Origin: Hwangdonia seohaensis
GTDB taxonomy: Bacteria; Bacteroidota; Bacteroidia; Flavobacteriales; Flavobacteriaceae
Assembly (NCBI RefSeq): GCF_031932625.1
Contig: NZ_JAVSCK010000001.1
Location: forward strand, 930,001-994,000
Length of the DNA stretch: 64,000 bases
Direction: 5' to 3'
Made by a program: the position numbers and the translations under genes. Positions within the stretch are counted from its first letter, which is position 1. Every line of letters starts with the position of its first letter. A model generated the notes under the pieces. It worked only from the letters and a program-made list of their open reading frames with translations, did no database searches and had not been told where the DNA came from. Below, one piece after another: positions 60,001 to 64,000 of this stretch.

Positions 60001-61348
60001 CATCAATTCCCGTACTGGAATAGGTGCCACTTGGTGCCACATAGCCAATGGTAGGTTGTGCTTCTACATTATCTGGAATACCATCATTATCTGAATCGAT
60101 ATCTAAAAAATCATAAATTAAATATCGATTACCGGAACCATTAACATCGCCATCCGTATTAATAGGTGTCGTTCCTGTGCCAGCAGAACTCGGTATGCCA
60201 TTTGTTGTTGGTGTTAACCCTATTGAGCCATCGGCAATACCGTCGTTGTTTAAATCGGTACCACCAGATTCCCTCACATCGGTAATGCCGTCGTTATCAC
60301 TATCTAAGTCTAGGTGATTTGGAATTCCGTCAGAATCAGCATCCAAATTTGAACAAACACCATGAACATTTAAGGTGCAAAAATCTGGATCTTTATAATT
60401 TGGAATACCATCAGTATCGGCATCTGCTGAAGGGTCAATCCCTCCAGACTCGTCAGTATCTTTAATGCCATCGTTATCATCATCTAAATCGTCTACATCG
60501 CTATATCCATCTTCATCTTCGTCATCAAGGGTCAAAATAAATAGTTTCCCATCGGCATGATCATTTGTAGACGCTGTTAATTGCGCCTTGGTAATAATTG
60601 AACCATTCGGAGCAATATCATCTAGATAAAACAAGGCAATCCCAACTGTTCCGTTATTTTCAAGTACACGGTCGCTTAACCAATAATCCGAGCCCGAAGG
60701 AGGTGGGTTAACTGCTCCGGGTGTGCCCATATTGCCACTAGTTCCTGTGCCACCAAAACCCCATCTTGTTGAGGTTTGGTTAACAAAAGTTTCTCCTAAA
60801 GATTGTTCTGCACCGCCACCGGCCGGAATACCAAAAAGCTCTAAATGATAACAGTTGTTTGCATTTCGCTCTGTAACGGCAATAACACCGCTGGAGCTCG
60901 CAAAAATTCCCGTTCCATAGGTTAAGGTTTGTCTTTGCGCCGTTGTAGTTTGTTCGGTGGTGTAGTCATCACAAATATTGCGCCCGTTTCCATTGGCTTC
61001 AAAATAGTGGTTTAGATTTAAATCTTGAAATGAAGCAAGTGCGGACAAATTCCATGTTAAACTTGCACTCGTAGTTTCGGTGTATCCACCATTTAATCTA
61101 ATGTTATTTGCTGAATGCCCATTAGGTCCTAATTGGGTCATTTGATAGCCCGTTGGCAATCCATAATTAAGATAAACGTTATTGTTTACCGTAACGCTTT
61201 TAATGGTAGCAGGGTCTGTTGAAGCGTTTTGAGTGTCACTCCACTGAAAACTAACACCTGTTTGAATGCTTGGTGCATTTGTTTGTCCATACCCTAGGGT
61301 TAAACTAATACATACCAATAGTAAGCTTAAAAGTAATTTTGTTTTCAT
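57080..61348 (-). CDS. Large T9SS-secreted LamG/thrombospondin type 3 repeat protein
   Basis: This 1422-residue protein has a signal peptide cleaved after TLGYG. An N-terminal beta-rich domain (about 25-260) is followed by thrombospondin type 3-like calcium repeats (DSDGIPNHLDLDSDNDGI and similar, about 275-560), a LamG-like domain (about 570-720, TIMAWVKSDAGNS then IYVDGELL), further beta domains, and a C-terminal T9SS type A sorting domain. The last shows VINMKGQTVYELQNVSQ, then LANLSTGTYVV and the basic TKKIIFH ending. It is exported by the gliding-motility-linked type IX system and probably attached to the cell surface. The ATG at 61348 is chosen over one eight codons upstream. Confidence 0.93.
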   Translation of the reverse strand: MKTKLLLSLLLVCISLTLGYGQTNAPSIQTGVSFQWSDTQNASTDPATIKSVTVNNNVYLNYGLPTGYQMTQLGPNGHSANNIRLNGGYTETTSASLTWNLSALASFQDLNLNHYFEANGNGRNICDDYTTEQTTTAQRQTLTYGTGIFASSSGVIAVTERNANNCYHLELFGIPAGGGAEQSLGETFVNQTSTRWGFGGTGTSGNMGTPGAVNPPPSGSDYWLSDRVLENNGTVGIALFYLDDIAPNGSIITKAQLTASTNDHADGKLFILTLDDEDEDGYSDVDDLDDDNDGIKDTDESGGIDPSADADTDGIPNYKDPDFCTLNVHGVCSNLDADSDGIPNHLDLDSDNDGITDVRESGGTDLNNDGIADGSIGLTPTTNGIPSSAGTGTTPINTDGDVNGSGNRYLIYDFLDIDSDNDGIPDNVEAQPTIGYVAPSGTYSSTGIDVNYGLGITVEDTDGDGIPDYIDLDSDNDGILDEAENGLPIPTTDQDKDADGLINPFETTNIDDPIWDVNEDIEDPTDLSILPDADGDLNSGGDLDYRDMFSTNPPAIASIDFDGVDDYLSRASFIDGLGTVTIMAWVKSDAGNSTNMVIAGEDTGCKLWLENGNIPKFTVKTAGNSEASVSCTAINFNEWHHITGIYNSTSGAITIYVDGELLSSSNVGSTGAVIETTSDSNGNFEVGRLSSNLSNKLYFKGDIDELRVFNTALTSEQVRKMVYQEIEKNTVTNNVKGVIAKKDIEDTTSEAKVPWANLIAYYPMTDIKMGTTSDYSSNNEKLYLNYITSVQDQTAPIPYQTASNGAWTSQSTWLHGDVWDIENTANNKDWSIVKIGSDVSASHTIKTVGLVVDSGYSLTVQSDNLVQNSWYLELNGTLDLEGDSQLIQTQHSDLVTSAVGKILRRQEGTSSLYRYNYWASPVGAIGATTLSNNNATTSNTNNGAYTLNTLKDEMGINFSFTSSHHEVGKISTYWLYTYINGLTYWDWAVLDTNTPIEPGVGYTQKGTGNAGLEQQYTFDGKPNNGTILVNVTDKGGAGSEPSVSKTEYLLGNPYPSALDIHKFIDDNAGVIDGTLQLWQQWAGNSHQLRDYEGGYAQVNKTGSIRAYQFVGIEGATNGSQDGTLTPSRYLPVGQGFITEIVGNGNVEFNNSQRVFIKETDADGTYNNGSSFFKNGNDKTKNKDASAKNNEQNEFKKIRLELNAVSGPATRRELLLGFSNTTTDGFDYGYEAECTDSNNNDLNLDFEGKNMNIQAYSDITDDKIVALNFKSSDTNTFEIKMTETEGIDDTQDIYLRDNLTGTYFDLTKNKAYSFTSEQGKFNKRFEIVFQSEQKSLSVEENKHSANFVYYQNNTNTLFAKKLSAPVTRLAVINMKGQTVYELQNVSQTTLNNGLKLANLSTGTYVVCLRTEDHQVITKKIIFH

Positions 61349-61369
61349 AAATAATAGATTTGGGCAATG

Positions 61370-61377
61370 CAAAATTA
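61370..61377 (-). promoter_or_regulatory. Possible -7 element of the T9SS protein gene
   Basis: On the minus strand TAATTTTG matches TAnnTTTG, about 22 bp upstream of the ATG at 61348. The other roughly 300 bp of the gap up to the radA stop are AT-rich with no further features that I could support. Confidence 0.4.
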
Positions 61378-61676
61378 ATTTATAATCAAATGGTTATGTT
61401 TTTTATTCGTTAAAACTCTTAAAATTTCTGTTTAATGAAATCGATGAAATGCATTCAACTTCATTTTTTATTGGTTATCGCTTAAAATAAAACGTATTTG
61501 AACTACGGTGAGGGAAGAATAATTAACTTTTAAGCACCTATGTATTGGTACAAAATAATATTGCAATTATAGGAGAAAAAATCGATAAAAGCAATAAAAA
61601 AGTAGATGAAATACAAAATTATCAGATAAACGGTTATTTTTAGATGTGAATGATTTTTAACAAAATAGCTTTTTGG

Positions 61677-63035
61677 CTATAATAAAATATCAACTACATC
61701 TTCAATTTTGGAAATCAATTGAATTTTAATTTGGGTGTTTTTAAGTGAAATTTTATTGTATTTCGATACAAATATAGTTGAAAACCCAAGTTTTTCGGCC
61801 TCTAAAATACGCTGTTCCACACGTTGTACGGGCCTAATTTCTCCAGACAAACCAACCTCGGCTGCAAAGCAAAAATCTTTTTGTAAGGCTTCATCTTCAT
61901 TTGATGATAAAATAGAAGCGACAACCGCCAAATCAATCGCGGGATCATCAACCGTAATGCCTCCGGTAATATTTAAAAACACATCTTTTGCACCAAGCCT
62001 GAAACCTGCACGTTTTTCCAAAACGGCCAACAACATATTTAGTCTTTTCGCATTAAAACCCGTGGCACTTCGCTGTGGTGTGCCGTAAACTGCGGTACTT
62101 ACCAAGGCTTGCACTTCAATCATTAACGGACGCATACCTTCTAAAGTGGCGGCAATGGCGTTTCCGGAAAGTTCTTCGTCTTTTTTGGAGATTAAAATTT
62201 CGGATGGGTTGGAAACTTCGCGCAAACCAGAACCTTGCATTTCGTAAATACCCAATTCGTTTGTTGAGCCGAAGCGGTTTTTATTGGCGCGTAAAATTCT
62301 GAATACATGATTGCGGTCGCCTTCAAATTGTAAAACGGTATCGACCATGTGTTCCAATATTTTTGGGCCGGCAATATGGCCGTCTTTTGTGATATGACCA
62401 ATCAACAAAACGGGCGTTGCGGTTTCTTTGGCAAATTTAATCAGTTCGGTTGTGCATTCTTTTATTTGCGAAATGCTTCCCGACGAGGATTCAATATAAT
62501 CGCTATGTAAAGTCTGTATAGAGTCAATTATAACTATATCGGGCTCTAAAGCTTCTATTTGTTTGAAGATATTTTGAGTCTTCGTTTCGGTTAAAATGTA
62601 ACAATTGTTGTTGTTCGGATTGATGCGTTCTGCACGCATTTTTATTTGTTTCTGGCTTTCTTCACCCGAAACATATAAGGTTTTATACGGTAATTTTAAT
62701 GAAATTTGAAGCAACAATGTACTTTTCCCAATTCCGGGTTCGCCCCCTAAAAGGGTTAAAGATCCGGGAACAATACCGCCACCCAAAACACGATTGAATT
62801 CGGCATCAAAGGTATCGAGTCGTGCTTCTTTAGAGGTGTCTATTTCGTTAATCCGTAAGGGAACAGATGCCCGTTTTACAGTTGAGGTTGGCGATTTCCA
62901 ATCGCTTTTTTCCGGTTTTTGAATAACTTCTTCAACAATAGTGTTCCAAGCTTTACAAGCTGTACATTGCCCTTGCCATTTTGCAAATTGATTGCCGCAG
63001 CTCTGACAAAAAAAAGTAGTTTTAACTTTAGCCAT
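61677..63035 (-). CDS. radA: DNA repair protein RadA (Sms)
   Basis: This 452-residue ATPase helps process recombination intermediates. The N-terminal C4 zinc finger is CQSC...CTAC (Cys10, 13, 24, 27). The RecA-like domain has Walker A GGEPGIGKST and the RadA-specific KNRFG motif in RANKNRFGSTNELGIYEM. The C-terminal Lon-like protease domain (SRAVLEKRAGFRLG region) has the family sequence DVFLNITGGITVDDPAIDLA. It is monocistronic, with an approximately 90-bp gap to the esterase-fold gene. Confidence 0.96.
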   Translation of the reverse strand: MAKVKTTFFCQSCGNQFAKWQGQCTACKAWNTIVEEVIQKPEKSDWKSPTSTVKRASVPLRINEIDTSKEARLDTFDAEFNRVLGGGIVPGSLTLLGGEPGIGKSTLLLQISLKLPYKTLYVSGEESQKQIKMRAERINPNNNNCYILTETKTQNIFKQIEALEPDIVIIDSIQTLHSDYIESSSGSISQIKECTTELIKFAKETATPVLLIGHITKDGHIAGPKILEHMVDTVLQFEGDRNHVFRILRANKNRFGSTNELGIYEMQGSGLREVSNPSEILISKKDEELSGNAIAATLEGMRPLMIEVQALVSTAVYGTPQRSATGFNAKRLNMLLAVLEKRAGFRLGAKDVFLNITGGITVDDPAIDLAVVASILSSNEDEALQKDFCFAAEVGLSGEIRPVQRVEQRILEAEKLGFSTIFVSKYNKISLKNTQIKIQLISKIEDVVDILL

Positions 63036-63126
63036 TGTTTAAGTTATTGGGTTGAAAAATTATGGAGTTATTAAAGGTTTTTGACTAAATAATAATTAAC
63101 TAAATATCCAGTTCACATCTTGTTTT

Positions 63127-64000
63127 TTAGTAACCGAAATCTGCCTTAATTAAGTCTGCTTTTTCAATCATTAAATCTTTGGTAATGCCTGCAATTTCAT
63201 CTAACATATAAGCCGATTGATAGGTGCGCATGGCTTTTTTGGGTTCACCGGTTTCTTCGTAAAAACGTGCCAAATAGTAATTTCCTAATAAAGTATCGGG
63301 ATATTCTTTACGGGCCATTTTTCCTAAGGCTTCGTAATATTCAAAATTTTCATTCTTTTCTATGGCTGCAGAAATGGCTTTAAAGTCGTTAATAAGAATC
63401 TGTTTTTCAATTCCGAATAACTCATTAATCATTTTGTATTTTTCCTGGAGATACTCAACCGGGGAGCCGTCCAATTCCAATATAACTTCTTTGTATTCCT
63501 TTATGCTAATAGGCTGGAACACATAAAAAATACTTTCCATGGCTTTTGGCAAAGCGTGTGCCGGCACCGAGTAATGCGAACCGCTTTCAAAACTATCAAA
63601 ATTATAAAAGATGTTTTTGGTTTCTAAAGCTGAAATATCGGTATTTAAAGCCTCGGTCATTTTTTTAATGGACTTCGAGTCGTTTTTGGTATTGGCCAAA
63701 TAATAGAAAATTTTAGATTCTAATTTGCCCAATTGCTCTGGAATATAATCAAGCATATTTGGCGCTAATTCCGGACTGATAACCACATAGCCTTGAAACA
63801 ACGGTTGCTGTTTCAGTAAAAAGTAATTAATAAAATTTGCAGTTTCTCCATGCCCAACGGCCACTCTAAAATTTTCGGTTCGGTATGTTTTTTCTATGTA
63901 CGGAATGAGTTCTATGCCAACAAACTCGAAAAAAGCGGCACCGGTTTCTATGGGCAACGAGTTTTGCTCGGAATACATACAGTCGTCAAATCGTTTTTCG
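63127..64000 (-). CDS. Esterase D/alpha-beta hydrolase-fold protein with C-terminal TPR (5' truncated by window)
   Basis: The gene runs out of the window at 64000. The ATG at 63978 is internal because the frame stays open upstream (EKRFDDC precedes it). The visible 283 residues show the alpha/beta hydrolase fold of the putative esterase family (PF00756-type): FFEFVGIELIPYIEKTYRT, then the nucleophile elbow VAVGHGETANF, where a GHSxGG pattern would be expected. Ser is replaced by Gly, although the late His (GSHYSVPAHALP) remains. The C-terminal 90 residues are TPR-like (LLGNYYLARFYEETGEPKKA). It may be a catalytically inactive relative used as a binding or regulatory protein. Confidence 0.82.
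   Translation of the reverse strand, partial: EKRFDDCMYSEQNSLPIETGAAFFEFVGIELIPYIEKTYRTENFRVAVGHGETANFINYFLLKQQPLFQGYVVISPELAPNMLDYIPEQLGKLESKIFYYLANTKNDSKSIKKMTEALNTDISALETKNIFYNFDSFESGSHYSVPAHALPKAMESIFYVFQPISIKEYKEVILELDGSPVEYLQEKYKMINELFGIEKQILINDFKAISAAIEKNENFEYYEALGKMARKEYPDTLLGNYYLARFYEETGEPKKAMRTYQSAYMLDEIAGITKDLMIEKADLIKADFGY

Overview
The window is chromosomal DNA from a member of the Bacteroidota, most likely a marine Flavobacteriaceae; the genus cannot be fixed from sequence alone. The pointers are an AT-rich genome, TAnnTTTG-type -7 promoter elements, a type IX secretion C-terminal signal, two large TonB-dependent receptors with carboxypeptidase-like N-terminal domains, many lipoproteins, Bacteroidota-restricted families (DUF2480, DUF3078, DUF5689) and a eukaryote-like IleS. 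No tRNA, rRNA, CRISPR array or insertion sequence was seen.

Layout. 1-533 is the 3' end of a di-haem cytochrome c peroxidase. 673-9574 is the SUF Fe-S cluster assembly region: A-type carrier, sufB, sufC, sufD, sufS, then sufE and sufT. It is interrupted by a four-helix-bundle (S23/IVP) gene, a small lipoprotein gene, and a secreted metalloprotease plus lipoprotein pair. 9637-11150 holds DUF2480 and DUF3078 proteins. 11356-17970 is a compact five-gene cassette: orphan receiver, membrane HEAT protein, processive family-2 glycosyltransferase, membrane sulfatase/LtaS-like transferase with TPRs, and a YaiO-type outer-membrane barrel with TPRs. It looks like a complete envelope-spanning machine for making, modifying and exporting a surface polysaccharide. 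It lies between the intact DUF3078 gene and a duplicated 3' fragment of that gene, and is the best candidate here for an undescribed system.

18250-23237 holds a class A penicillin-binding protein, hflX, an EEP-family nuclease and a small membrane protein. 21786-34426 is rich in nuclease and uptake functions: two paralogous EEP nucleases, a DUF5689 lipoprotein with its TonB-dependent receptor, an endonuclease I lipoprotein, and a second receptor with a three-repeat lipoprotein. Together these suggest extracellular nucleic acid or phosphate scavenging. 34593-39204 is a minus-strand operon of overlapping or abutting genes (DUF3108, tryptophan 2,3-dioxygenase-like, M23 peptidase, pgi). 39581-42094 encodes HPPD and homogentisate dioxygenase for tyrosine breakdown.

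42300-52149 holds a patatin-BamA-type protein, a lipoprotein, uvrC, the rimB-like/rimK/M14 ribosome-modification module, 5-formyl-THF cyclo-ligase and an OmpA-like/TPR protein. 52228-56969 is lspA, a zinc-degenerate DksA and ileS; ileS carries a palindromic repeat inside its reading frame and a second AT-rich in-frame insert. 57080-64000 holds a large T9SS-secreted protein, radA and a truncated esterase-fold protein whose nucleophile position is atypical.

The intergenic regions carry several families of short dispersed repeats, including two related families of about 75-110 bp that look like structured REP-type elements.
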